From the NCBI GenBank assembly GCA_007131465.1, contig SLQN01000519.1, forward strand, positions 1-11,451: a stretch of 11,451 nt of DNA. The letters run 5' to 3'. Source of the stretch: Paracoccaceae bacterium. Its GTDB lineage: Bacteria; Pseudomonadota; Alphaproteobacteria; Rhodobacterales; Rhodobacteraceae. Made by a program: the position numbers and the translations under genes. Below the pieces are notes generated by a model. The model had not been told where the DNA came from and did no database searches. It saw only the letters and a list, made by a program, of their open reading frames with translations. Shown piece after piece: positions 1 through 6,927 of this stretch; the stretch's first letter is position 1; each line of letters opens with the position of its first letter.

Positions 1-908
1 AGCGGGTTGAGTGCGATCGTGAAGGGGAAATCAAGCGCCGCCAGGTCACGTCGAAGCGGCGTCGGCAGGCCGGGATCATTAAGCACCAGTGCCATGCGTG
101 CAGCCCCGGTGTCGCCCCCGGCATACAGGGAATTGCGTTCCAGCGCCGTCGAGGGGGGCTGTTCCGGCGCTTCGGGCAGACCCTGCCCCGTGCCGGGGAG
201 GAACGGGTCGGCGTCGATGCGGACCAGACCAGTAACAGGCCTGCCGGGCATCGTCACACGATCTGGCTGCAAGGTACTGCGTTCTGGGGCGTCGTCTTCG
301 GCAACCGATTCGGGCGGGTCGGCCTCCACAGAGTTCGCAAGCGGGGTGTCCGGCGGCGGGGGTAGCATCTGCGGCAGCGCGGGCGCGCGCTCTGTGCGCG
401 GCTCGGGTCTGCGGATGACAGGCAGATCGGCAAGGGAAGGCATGGCGTCCTGTTCAGGTGCCACCGGGGCAACATCTGCGACAGGATCATCGCCGGAAAC
501 CTCGGAGCGCGCCAGCGCCGCGAGCGCACCGATATTCAGTGGCAACGGCTCTGAAAGCGGTTCGGGCACGGATTCGGGGGCCAGCCCGGTCAAAGTCTCT
601 TCGCCCGCCTCCGTGGCGGCATCGGCAGGCGGGTCTGGTGTCAGCGTGACATCCGCTGCAACCTCTCGGTCATCTTCTGATGCGGGCTCTGCGCTATCTT
701 CCGGCACCATCTCCCTATCCGCTGGTGTTGCCGTTTGCGCTGGCGGCAAAGCAGGACTATCCCCGGTTTCTGAAGACGCCAAAGCCGGGACATATTGCTC
801 AGCCCGGTCCTGCACAGGCGCAGGCGGGAAGACCAAAGTCGTCCCGACAGCCCCTGCTGCAACAAGTACCACCCCTGTTCCCATGCCTGCAAGAAGACTG
901 CTTTTCAC
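1..908 (-). CDS. yibQ: Divergent polysaccharide deacetylase (YibQ-like), N-terminal part, runs off the window
   Basis: The minus strand is open from here past the left window edge, giving 302 codons of an incomplete gene. I chose GTG at 908 (protein MKSSLLAGMG...) because GGGG lies 7 bases upstream and it gives a short basic N-terminus followed directly by a membrane segment, residues 5-27. An ATG at 962 would add 18 residues but has no ribosome binding site and sits just after a promoter-like sequence. After the anchor comes a long linker rich in Pro, Ala, Glu and Asp (about 30-270). From residue 272 the sequence MALVLNDPGLPTP and then LDFPFTIALNP matches the start of the divergent polysaccharide deacetylase domain (DUF610). 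In this family the first strand usually carries a VIDD-like motif; here it reads VLND, so one Asp is replaced. The protein is probably inner-membrane anchored with a periplasmic domain; the family's substrate is not established. Domain assignment rests on a short stretch, since most of the domain lies outside the window. Confidence 0.75.
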   Translation of the reverse strand, partial: MKSSLLAGMGTGVVLVAAGAVGTTLVFPPAPVQDRAEQYVPALASSETGDSPALPPAQTATPADREMVPEDSAEPASEDDREVAADVTLTPDPPADAATEAGEETLTGLAPESVPEPLSEPLPLNIGALAALARSEVSGDDPVADVAPVAPEQDAMPSLADLPVIRRPEPRTERAPALPQMLPPPPDTPLANSVEADPPESVAEDDAPERSTLQPDRVTMPGRPVTGLVRIDADPFLPGTGQGLPEAPEQPPSTALERNSLYAGGDTGAARMALVLNDPGLPTPLRRDLAALDFPFTIALNP

Positions 909-966
909 GCCAATGCCCCATGTGAACTTGCGAGATCGTGCCGCGTCACCTGCTCTGCACATCGGG

Positions 967-995
967 ATTCTGGCACAAATGCCTGCCCGGATCAA
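967..995 (-). promoter_or_regulatory. Candidate promoter for the yibQ-like gene
   Basis: Reading the minus strand, TTGATC (995-990) and CAGAAT (972-967) are 17 bases apart, each matching four of six sigma-70 consensus bases. The predicted start of transcription near 960 leaves a leader of about 50 bases before the GTG at 908. This favours 908 over the ATG at 962 as the start codon. It is a pattern match only. Confidence 0.3.
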
Positions 996-1078
996 ACCGA
1001 TTGGCACCCGCCCCTTGACCTCTTGCCCAAGGCACGGGCATGTAGTCGTCAACTGGCCCTATCGCCCGGAAACCTCGC

Positions 1079-1660
1079 ATGCTGCTACTGATCGACAATT
1101 ACGACAGTTTTACCTATAATCTCGTCCATTATCTGGGTGAACTGGGGGCGGAAATCCAGGTCCATCGCAATGATGCACTGGACGTGCAACAGGCGATGGC
1201 GCTGCGCCCTGCGGCCATCGTTCTGTCGCCCGGCCCTTGCGACCCCGATCAGGCGGGCATCTGCCTTGCGCTGACCCACGCTGCCGCCGAAGCGCGCATC
1301 CCGCTCCTTGGCGTGTGCCTCGGCCATCAGACCATCGGGCAGGCCTTTGGCGGCCATGTCATGCGCGCGCCGCAGATCGTGCATGGCAAGCTGGGCGCGA
1401 TGCATCATTCCGGACAAGGCGTGTTCCACGATCTGCCTTCACCGCTGATGGCCACGCGATATCATTCGCTGGTGGTGGACCGCGACTCGCTGCCTGACTG
1501 TCTGGAAATCACATCCTGGCTGGAAGACGGCCTGATCATGGGACTGCGCCACCGCACCCTGCCGATCGAGGGCGTGCAGTTTCACCCCGAGAGCATCCGG
1601 TCCGAACATGGTCACGCCCTGTTGCGGAACTTCCTTGATCAGACTGCGGTGGCCGCCTGA
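1079..1660 (+). CDS. trpG: Anthranilate synthase component II (glutamine amidotransferase)
   Basis: The 193-residue protein is a class I glutamine amidotransferase. It supplies ammonia from glutamine to TrpE for making anthranilate from chorismate, the first committed step of tryptophan synthesis, in the cytoplasm. Visible motifs are the N-terminal [13 protein letters not shown], the SPGP turn at 50-53, the nucleophile Cys80 in GVCLGHQ, and the His169/Glu171 pair in VQFHPES. The length is normal for the family. The start ATG has GGAA 7 bases upstream. A stand-alone PabA is very similar, but the directly following trpD and trpC favour TrpG; in many bacteria one subunit serves both pathways. 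The partner trpE is not in the window. The 170-base gap to the divergent yibQ-like gene has a TTGACC hexamer at 1015-1020 but no good -10 partner, and I see no Trp-rich leader peptide, so attenuation is not supported here. Confidence 0.96.
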   Translation: MLLLIDNYDSFTYNLVHYLGELGAEIQVHRNDALDVQQAMALRPAAIVLSPGPCDPDQAGICLALTHAAAEARIPLLGVCLGHQTIGQAFGGHVMRAPQIVHGKLGAMHHSGQGVFHDLPSPLMATRYHSLVVDRDSLPDCLEITSWLEDGLIMGLRHRTLPIEGVQFHPESIRSEHGHALLRNFLDQTAVAA

Positions 1661-2679
1661 TGGAGGATCTCAAACCCCTGATCGGCCTTGCCGCTACCCG
1701 CGCCCTGACGCGGGCTGAGGCCGAGGCTGCCTTCAACCTCCTGTTCGAGGGGCAGGCAACCCCGGCACAGACCGGCGGTTTCCTGATGGCGCTGCGCACA
1801 CGGGGCGAAACGGTTGATGAATATGCCGCCGCCGCCGCAGTGATGCGCGCAAAATGCGTGAAGGTCCGCGCGCCCGAAGGATCCATGGACATTGTCGGCA
1901 CGGGCGGAGATGGCAAGGGTACGCTCAACATCTCGACCGCCACAGCGTTCGTCGTGGCCGGCGCAGGCGTGCCGGTGGCCAAGCATGGCAATCGCAATCT
2001 GTCCTCGAAATCCGGCGCGGCCGATGCGCTGGGGGCCTTGGGGATCGATGTGATGGTGGGGCCTGCGATTGTCGAGCAGGCCCTGCAACAGGCCGGGATC
2101 GGCTTCATGATGGCCCCCATGCACCACCCGGCCATGCGCCATGTGGGGCCTGTGCGCATGGAGCTTGGCACGCGCACGATCTTCAATATCCTCGGGCCGC
2201 TCACCAACCCGGCGGGGGTGAAATATCAGTTGACCGGCGCATTCTCTGCCGATCTGCTGCGCCCGATGGCCGAAACCCTCCTCGCCCTTGGCACGACGCG
2301 CGCGTGGCTCGTGCATGGCGGGGACGGCACGGACGAGTTGTCCATTGCCGCGCCAAGCGAGGTCGTTGCGCTGGGGGATGGAGCGTTGCGCGCGTTCAGC
2401 CTGCACCCGGACGATGCAGGTTTGCCAGTCCACCCGTTTTCCGACCTGCTGGGCGGAGGGCCCGGGGAAAATGCAGCGGAGTTGCGCGCGGTCCTGGCCG
2501 GAAGCGGGCGCGCGGCGTATCGCGATGCCGTCCTGCTCAATTCCGCCGCTGCCTTGTTGGTGGCCGGGCGGGTTGGCAACCTGCGCGAGGGGGTAGAGCG
2601 GGCGCGCGACAGCATTGCTTCGGGCGCGGCCCTCGGCGCGGTCGAAACCCTCGCCCGGATCAGCCCCCTGAAATCCTGA
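1660..2679 (+). CDS. trpD: Anthranilate phosphoribosyltransferase
   Basis: This 339-residue enzyme transfers phosphoribose from PRPP to anthranilate, the second step of tryptophan synthesis. The PRPP-binding motif GTGGDG is at 80-85, followed by NIST at 90-93 and the KHGNRN segment at 108-113. The anthranilate-contacting region [19 protein letters not shown] follows at about 162-180, and the metal-binding pair Asp225-Glu226 lies in DELS. Length and motif order are typical. The ATG shares its A with the trpG stop codon (TGATG), so the two genes overlap by one base and are probably translationally coupled. There is no fusion to trpG, unlike in some enterobacteria. Confidence 0.97.
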   Translation: MEDLKPLIGLAATRALTRAEAEAAFNLLFEGQATPAQTGGFLMALRTRGETVDEYAAAAAVMRAKCVKVRAPEGSMDIVGTGGDGKGTLNISTATAFVVAGAGVPVAKHGNRNLSSKSGAADALGALGIDVMVGPAIVEQALQQAGIGFMMAPMHHPAMRHVGPVRMELGTRTIFNILGPLTNPAGVKYQLTGAFSADLLRPMAETLLALGTTRAWLVHGGDGTDELSIAAPSEVVALGDGALRAFSLHPDDAGLPVHPFSDLLGGGPGENAAELRAVLAGSGRAAYRDAVLLNSAAALLVAGRVGNLREGVERARDSIASGAALGAVETLARISPLKS

Positions 2680-2698
2680 GTATTCCCGGAGATCGCGC

Positions 2699-3508
2699 AT
2701 GGCGACCATTCTCGACAAGATCAAGGCCTACAAGCTGGAAGAGATCGCCGCCCGAAAAGTGGCGCATCCCGAAAGCGCGGTCGAAAGCGCGGCGTCCGCG
2801 GCCCCGGCCCCGCGCGGCTTTGCCGATGCGCTGCGCAGAGACGCGGCAACTGGCTACGGGTTGATCGCCGAGATCAAGAAAGCCAGCCCTTCGAAAGGGT
2901 TGATCCGCGCCGAGTTCGACCCGCCCGCGCTCGCCCGCGCCTATGTGAGAGGCGGTGCGACCTGCCTGAGCGTCCTGACCGATGGCCCGAGCTTTCAGGG
3001 CGCGGACCACTTCCTGACCGCGGCGCGTACGGCCACTGCATTGCCAGCTTTGCGCAAGGATTTCATGTATGACACCTATCAGGTTGCCGAAGCCCGCGCG
3101 TTGCATGCCGATTGCATCCTGATCATCATGGCCTCGGTTTCGGACATGCAGGCGCAGGAGTTGGAGGATGCTGCCCGGCACTGGGGAATGGATGTTCTGG
3201 TCGAGGTCCATGACGAGGATGAACTGGAACGCGCGCTGGCGCTAAAATCTCCGCTGCTCGGGGTAAACAACCGCAATCTCAATACGTTCGACGTGACGCT
3301 GGAAACAACCCGTCGCCTGTCCGCGCTTGTGCCTCGTGACAGGATGCTGATTGCCGAAAGCGGCATCCATACTCCGGACGATCTGGCCGATCTGGCCAGT
3401 TATGGCGCACGCTGTTTCCTGATCGGGGAAAGCCTGATGCGGCAGGATGATGTGGCGGCTGCGACGCGACACCTGCTGGCGAACCCGATCCTGCCAGTGA
3501 AGGTGTGA
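2699..3508 (+). CDS. trpC: Indole-3-glycerol-phosphate synthase
   Basis: This 269-residue TIM-barrel enzyme closes the indole ring, converting carboxyphenylamino-deoxyribulose phosphate to indole-3-glycerol phosphate. By comparison with the well-studied Sulfolobus enzyme, the active-site residues are all visible: Glu58 and Lys60 in [11 protein letters not shown], Lys120 in LRKDF, Glu169 in VEVH, Asn190 and Arg192 in GVNNRNL, and Glu220-Ser221 in ESGI. It is a single-domain protein with no TrpF fusion, so phosphoribosylanthranilate isomerase must be encoded elsewhere. The start ATG has GGAG 7 bases upstream and lies 19 bases after the trpD stop, consistent with one transcript. Confidence 0.97.
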   Translation: MATILDKIKAYKLEEIAARKVAHPESAVESAASAAPAPRGFADALRRDAATGYGLIAEIKKASPSKGLIRAEFDPPALARAYVRGGATCLSVLTDGPSFQGADHFLTAARTATALPALRKDFMYDTYQVAEARALHADCILIIMASVSDMQAQELEDAARHWGMDVLVEVHDEDELERALALKSPLLGVNNRNLNTFDVTLETTRRLSALVPRDRMLIAESGIHTPDDLADLASYGARCFLIGESLMRQDDVAAATRHLLANPILPVKV

Positions 3509-3509
3509 T

Positions 3510-3989
3510 GTGGAAAAACTGACACATTTTGACGCTGAAGGCCATGCTCATATGGTCGATGTATCGCAAAAGTCCCATACGGCGCGGGTAGCGGTCGCAG
3601 AAACTGCAGTCCAGATGCGGCCTGAAACACTGGCTCTGATCACCGAGGGGCGCGCGAAAAAGGGCGATGTGCTTGGGGTTGCGCGGCTTGCAGGCATTAT
3701 GGGGGCGAAACGCTGCGCCGACCTGATCCCTTTGTGTCATCCGCTGTCGATCAGCAAGGTCACAGTCGATCTGACCCCCGATCCGGACCTGCCTGGCGTG
3801 CGTATCCGCGCCGAAGTGCGCACCACAGGCCAGACCGGGGTCGAGATGGAAGCCCTGACGGCGGCCTCTGTGGCGGCGCTGACCGTCTATGACATGCTCA
3901 AGGCGGCCGAAAAGTCCATGATCATCACCGCAACACGGGTTGTATTGAAGGATGGCGGCAAATCCGGCCGTTACACGGCAAATCCATGA
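3510..3989 (+). CDS. moaC: Cyclic pyranopterin monophosphate synthase
   Basis: MoaC converts the cyclic GTP intermediate made by MoaA into cyclic pyranopterin monophosphate, the first stable precursor of the molybdenum cofactor. The 159-residue length and the key residues fall at the same numbers as in the E. coli enzyme: Lys51, His77 in PLCHPL, Glu112 and Glu114 in VEMEALTA, Asp128 and Lys131 in YDMLKA. The start is GTG at 3510, one base after the trpC stop, with GAAGG six bases upstream inside the end of trpC. The ATG at 3508 hits a stop after four codons in another frame and is not the start. moaA, moaD and moaE are not in the window. Confidence 0.97.
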   Translation: MEKLTHFDAEGHAHMVDVSQKSHTARVAVAETAVQMRPETLALITEGRAKKGDVLGVARLAGIMGAKRCADLIPLCHPLSISKVTVDLTPDPDLPGVRIRAEVRTTGQTGVEMEALTAASVAALTVYDMLKAAEKSMIITATRVVLKDGGKSGRYTANP

Positions 3990-5158
3990 TCTCGGTTGAA
4001 GACGCCCTCGCCCGGGTCTTTGCTCTGGTCCACCCCGTCGGGACAGAGGACATACCCCTTGCTGAAGCGGCGGGGCGTGTGCTGCGCGCCCCTGTCACGG
4101 CCCAGCGCGATCAGCCCCCCTTTGCGGCCTCCGCCATGGATGGCTATGCTGTTGCCGATCCAGTCCGTGCGGGTGTCCGGTTGAAGCTTGTCGGCGAAGT
4201 CGCAGCCGGGCATTCCTTCAGGGGACATGTCCAACCGGGCGAGGCCGTGCGCATCTTCACCGGCGCGCCTGTACCCAATGGGGCGACACGGGTCGTGATT
4301 CAGGAGGATGCCCGCCGCGATGGCCCCGATGTAACGCTTCTGTCCGCGCCTCAGGATAGCACGCACATCCGCCCACAAGCCCTTGATTTCGCGTCCGGAG
4401 ATACAATCAGCGCGCCCCGCCGCCTGCGCCCTGTCGAACTGGCCCTGCTGGCGGCGATGAACCGTGCCACGGTCTGCGTCAGCAAACGCCCAGATGTGGC
4501 AATCATCGCGACAGGCGATGAACTGGTCATGCCCGGCGAGACGCCGCGCGCCGAACAGATCATCGCCTCCAATGCCTTCGCTCTCAAGGCAATGGCGGAG
4601 GCGGAAGGCGCGCGCGCGCGCATTCTGCCGATTGCACACGATACCGAGGCGCGCCTGCGCGCGGTGTTCGAACTGGCACTGGATGCTGACATGATCGTCA
4701 CGATCGGAGGAGCCTCGGTCGGCGACCACGACCTTGTTGCCCATGTGAGCGCAGCACTGGGGGCAGAACGCGCATTCTACAAGGTTGCAATGCGCCCCGG
4801 CAAGCCTTTGATGGCCGGGCGCATGGACAGTGCGATGATGCTGGGGCTCCCGGGTAATCCTGTTTCTTCAATTGTTTGTGCGCACCTCTTTATGCGACCT
4901 GCCTTGCGGGCCATGCAAGGGCTTGGAGCATATCCGATGCCCAGTGCGACCGCTACGCTCGCCCTCGACATCCCAGCCAACGGCCCGCGCACCCATTACT
5001 TGCGCGCGCGCCTTGGCCCGGATCGGACGATCACGCCGATGGCAAATCAGGACTCTGCGTTGTTGAGCACGCTTGCAGAGGCAAACGCCCTTCTTGTGCA
5101 TCCGGCGCTTGATGGTGCCCGCAAGGCAGGTGAACAAATGCGGTATATCCCGCTCTGA
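3986..5158 (+). CDS. moeA: Molybdopterin molybdenumtransferase
   Basis: MoeA inserts molybdenum into adenylylated molybdopterin, a late step of cofactor synthesis. The 390-residue protein shows the family's motifs in order: SAMDGYAV at 49-56 with the conserved Asp52, TGDEL at 176-180, GGASVGDHD at 241-249, MRPGKP at 269-274 and GLPGNPVSS at 287-295. Its ATG overlaps the moaC stop codon by four bases (ATGA), a classic coupling arrangement. The length is close to the usual 390-410 residues, with no fused MogA domain. The stop codon is only four bases ahead of the lexA -35 element, so transcripts reading through moeA would also cover lexA. Confidence 0.97.
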   Translation: MISVEDALARVFALVHPVGTEDIPLAEAAGRVLRAPVTAQRDQPPFAASAMDGYAVADPVRAGVRLKLVGEVAAGHSFRGHVQPGEAVRIFTGAPVPNGATRVVIQEDARRDGPDVTLLSAPQDSTHIRPQALDFASGDTISAPRRLRPVELALLAAMNRATVCVSKRPDVAIIATGDELVMPGETPRAEQIIASNAFALKAMAEAEGARARILPIAHDTEARLRAVFELALDADMIVTIGGASVGDHDLVAHVSAALGAERAFYKVAMRPGKPLMAGRMDSAMMLGLPGNPVSSIVCAHLFMRPALRAMQGLGAYPMPSATATLALDIPANGPRTHYLRARLGPDRTITPMANQDSALLSTLAEANALLVHPALDGARKAGEQMRYIPL

Positions 5159-5162
5159 GAGC

Positions 5163-5191
5163 TTGACACTGCGCGAGAACATTGATAGAAC
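5163..5191 (+). promoter_or_regulatory. lexA promoter
   Basis: A perfect -35 TTGACA at 5163-5168 is followed after 17 bases by TAGAAC at 5186-5191, which matches four of six -10 consensus bases. The predicted transcription start near 5198 leaves a short leader of about 28 bases holding the ribosome binding site GAGGAA (5215-5220), five bases before the ATG. The LexA box overlaps the spacer and the -10 element, so LexA binding should block polymerase. Confidence 0.7.
5177..5191 (+). promoter_or_regulatory. LexA (SOS) box of alphaproteobacterial type
   Basis: GAAC at 5177-5180 and GAAC at 5188-5191 are separated by exactly seven bases (ATTGATA). This direct repeat is the known LexA operator of Rhodobacter and relatives, unlike the palindromic CTGT-N8-ACAG box of E. 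coli. Its position between -35 and -10 of lexA implies negative autoregulation. A further GAAC at 5193-5196 forms the short palindrome GAACGGTTC (5193-5201) next to it. Confidence 0.85.
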
Positions 5192-5225
5192 AGAACGGTT
5201 CATGCTAGGAAATCGAGGAACCCAG

Positions 5226-5918
5226 ATGCTGACTCGCAAGCAGATCGAACTTCTCAAGCTCATACAGACCCGGATGGACAGGGACGGTGTTGCGCCCTCG
5301 TTCGACGAGATGAAGGACGCCCTTGATCTGCGGTCCAAATCCGGGATTCACCGTCTTATCACAGCACTGGAGGAACGTGGTTTCATTCGGCGCCTCGCGC
5401 ACCGAGCGCGCGCAATCGAAGTGCTCAAGCTTCCCGATGTGCTGACGAAATCCGGCTTTGAAGCACGTGTTATCGACGGCGGCGCTGCCCCCAAGGCCCC
5501 GAAACCGAAAATCGGCCTTCCAGTGGAGGCATCCGCGTTGTCCGTCCCCGTGATGGGGCGTATCGCAGCCGGCACGCCTATCGAGGCGATCAGCGAACGC
5601 GTGTCAGATATCGCTGTACCGGGAAGCATGCTCAAGAGCAACTCCACGCATTATGCGCTGGAAGTTCAGGGCGACTCGATGATCGATCTCGGGATCAATG
5701 ACGGCGACATCGTGGTGATCCGCGAGCAGACCAGCGCGGATAACGGAGATATCGTGGTTGCCCTTGTCGACGGGCATGAAGCAACCCTGAAGCGGTTTCG
5801 TCGCCAGAACGGGATGATCGCGCTCGAAGCCGCCAACCCCGCCTATGAAACCCGCCTGTTGCGCGATGACCAAGTGGAGGTGCAGGGCCGGTTGGTCGGG
5901 CTGATCCGCAGCTATTGA
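5226..5918 (+). CDS. lexA: LexA repressor, SOS regulator and self-cleaving protease
   Basis: LexA represses DNA-damage genes and inactivates itself by autocleavage when RecA filaments form. The start is ATG at 5226, because GAGGAA lies five bases upstream and the protein then begins [10 protein letters not shown], the standard LexA start; the reading frame extends further upstream through the promoter but cannot be translated from there. The 230-residue protein has an N-terminal winged helix-turn-helix (about 1-68, including [10 protein letters not shown] and SKSGIHRLI), a linker, and a C-terminal S24 peptidase domain. The likely cleavage site is Ala115-Gly116, the nucleophile is Ser151 in GDSM, and the general base is Lys189 in TLKR. 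At 230 residues it is longer than E. coli LexA (202), as is usual in alphaproteobacteria, mainly through the linker at 70-105. Confidence 0.97.
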   Translation: MLTRKQIELLKLIQTRMDRDGVAPSFDEMKDALDLRSKSGIHRLITALEERGFIRRLAHRARAIEVLKLPDVLTKSGFEARVIDGGAAPKAPKPKIGLPVEASALSVPVMGRIAAGTPIEAISERVSDIAVPGSMLKSNSTHYALEVQGDSMIDLGINDGDIVVIREQTSADNGDIVVALVDGHEATLKRFRRQNGMIALEAANPAYETRLLRDDQVEVQGRLVGLIRSY

Positions 5919-5924
5919 AGGCAG

Positions 5925-5939
5925 CGGGCAGACTGCCCG
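5925..5939 (+). terminator. Inverted repeat just after lexA, weak terminator candidate
   Basis: CGGGCAG and CTGCCCG are separated by a single base and begin seven bases after the lexA stop codon. Folded as RNA this could give a five-pair GC stem with a five-base loop. No T-run follows, so a standard intrinsic terminator is not supported; it might act with Rho or be an incidental palindrome. Confidence 0.25.
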
Positions 5940-5984
5940 ATGACACCGAAGATAGACGATAGGACGGCCGCTCATGGCGCATGA

Positions 5985-6002
5985 TCAAAGCCCCGCCTTT
6001 GA
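5985..6002. repeat. Inverted repeat TCAAAG-N6-CTTTGA
   Basis: Two six-base arms flank CCCCGC. It can form a hairpin or serve as a binding site for a dimeric protein. It does not match FNR/FixK sites, which are TTGA-N6-TCAA in the opposite sense. No T-run follows on either strand. Confidence 0.4.
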
Positions 6003-6013
6003 CCGCGATCGCT

Positions 6014-6052
6014 GCCCTCGCCTTGCAATGCGGCTTCAGGCAAGGGGAGGGC
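6014..6052. repeat. Long imperfect hairpin in the post-lexA gap
   Basis: GCCCTC (6014-6019) plus CCTTGC (6021-6026) are complementary to GCAAGG (6040-6045) plus GAGGGC (6047-6052). This makes a 12-pair stem with one G/G mismatch and a 13-base loop. No T-run follows on either strand, so it is not a standard intrinsic terminator. It could be part of a structured RNA or a palindromic intergenic repeat. Confidence 0.55.
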
Positions 6053-6108
6053 CTGTCACAAGGTCGGGCGGCAGTTGACTGCCTTTCAGCGAAAACGGGA
6101 ATCGCGGG

Positions 6109-6375
6109 TTGTTCAAGAAGGTTGCTGTTATACCTCATCCTGATCGGGAAGATGGATCTTGTGAGCACCTATGCCGAATCCGCCGCGTGCATGATTTCAG
6201 CGGCATGGAGGAGGGTGGAACTGCGCGCGCCGCGGAGTTGTGTTTGAAGGCTTCGGCGGCAACGGGTTCGAGATGGATGCGTGAAATGCTGACGTGCGGG
6301 CGCGTTGACCCTGCGCCTCAGCCCCCGGGAGAGAGCAATCTGGCGCTGTATCAGGCCTTATTCGAAGAACTGTAA
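6109..6375 (+). CDS. Doubtful small ORF, no recognised family
   Basis: A frame of 88 codons can start at TTG 6109 (MFKKVAVIPHPDRE...), with a GGGA about eight bases upstream, and ends at TAA 6375. The second half uses GC-rich third positions and reads like a plausible protein end (ESNLALYQALFEEL). The first half does not have the codon pattern of its neighbours. I recognise no domain. It could be a small unknown gene starting further in, the remnant of a larger broken gene, or chance. There is no supporting context. Confidence 0.2.
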   Translation: MFKKVAVIPHPDREDGSCEHLCRIRRVHDFSGMEEGGTARAAELCLKASAATGSRWMREMLTCGRVDPAPQPPGESNLALYQALFEEL

Positions 6376-6583
6376 CAGAAGATGACCTGCAACATACGAC
6401 AACATCTCTCTTAACTGTATGGACGAACCATGGGCTAGACAGATGAGCCTGAACACGCTCTTGCTTCCGGATTTCAGGCCGAAACTTGAGTAGACGGCAA
6501 ACCCAGCATAACCATGCCGCAATCAAGGTCAGAGCCGTCGCGCGGCGCCGAACAATCTTTGCCGACATCTTGCGGCCGATCGG

Positions 6584-6661
6584 AAAAAGACCCGCGCAAA
6601 AGCCCGTTCAACAAGGAAGAGCCCATGCAGGAATGGCCTGCGTCTACACTTGCGACGGGTC
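6584..6661 (-). terminator. Weak terminator candidate downstream of the CoxL-type gene
   Basis: Reading the minus strand, GACCCGTCGC (6661-6652) can pair with GCGCGGGTC (6597-6589), giving nine pairs with one bulged base, followed directly by TTTTT (6588-6584). The 54-base loop is long for an intrinsic terminator, though it contains its own small GCAGG/CCTGC hairpin at 6627-6641. It is the only stem with a T-run I find downstream of the CoxL-type stop codon. Confidence 0.2.
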
Positions 6662-6927
6662 CTCAGAACTACGATCCGGCCGCCCTGCGCCTGCCGTGTC
6701 AGGTTTCGCGCAACCATCCCCAGATGCGCTGCGGCGAAAGCGGCATGTCCACATGCCGCACTCCACGGTCCCAAAGCGCATCAAGTGCAGCGTTGGACAG
6801 CGCGGCCAGGGCACCGACTGTGCCTGCCTCGCCGCAGCCCTTCATCCCCAGTGGATTGTTGAGAGAGGGCACGGGTTCCGACCTAAAGCGGATCAACGGG
6901 AAATCATCTGCGCGCGGCAGGGCATAA
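6625..6927 (+). CDS. Possible short or truncated ORF running into the CoxL-type gene from the opposite strand
   Basis: ATG at 6625 is preceded by AAGGAAG five bases upstream (6613-6619), a good ribosome binding site by the standard of this window. The first 24 codons, outside the neighbouring gene, read MQEWPASTLATGPQNYDPAA and on, with a normal-looking composition. From 6699 the frame runs antisense through the 3' end of the minus-strand CoxL-type gene and becomes Arg/Ser-rich, ending at 6927 (100 codons). That makes the full ORF unlikely. The start could belong to a gene broken when the two loci were joined, or be chance. No family recognised. Confidence 0.2.
   Translation: MQEWPASTLATGPQNYDPAALRLPCQVSRNHPQMRCGESGMSTCRTPRSQSASSAALDSAARAPTVPASPQPFIPSGLLREGTGSDLKRINGKSSARGRA

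Larger units (their letters stand above)
5919..6698. other. 780-base gap without a convincing gene
   Basis: No reading frame here shows a protein family I recognise. The stretch holds the lexA-proximal palindrome (5925-5939), the inverted repeat TCAAAG/CTTTGA (5985-6002), a long imperfect hairpin (6014-6052), a doubtful plus-strand ORF (6109-6375), and a short ORF with a good ribosome binding site from 6625. A minus-strand frame from 6568 begins with a basic, hydrophobic stretch (MSAKIVRRRATALTLIAAW) that resembles a signal anchor, but the rest to 6197 looks non-coding. Parts of the gap are less GC-rich than the flanking genes, for example 6360-6440. It may be a decayed locus or hold an unrecognised RNA. 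Confidence 0.5.

Noticed and set aside
963..1078. Tryptophan attenuator or leader peptide before trpG.
   Set aside because: There is no short ORF with consecutive Trp codons and no paired terminator/antiterminator; only a small TGCCC/GGGCA hairpin at 1024-1040.
7..1119. A 370-codon plus-strand frame at the left edge.
   Set aside because: Its Ser/Gly-rich low-complexity translation is the shadow of the minus-strand YibQ-like gene, and it runs into the start of trpG.
3971..4744. A 257-codon minus-strand frame inside moeA.
   Set aside because: moeA shows complete motifs on the other strand and the antisense translation has no recognisable feature.
5073..5225. Upstream extension of the lexA frame.
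   Set aside because: It would start inside moeA and translate through the lexA promoter and LexA box; ATG 5226 has an ideal ribosome binding site and the family's standard N-terminus.
6265..6271. GGTTCGA resembling a tRNA T-loop.
   Set aside because: The flanking bases do not pair as a T-stem, and no acceptor or anticodon arm can be built around it.
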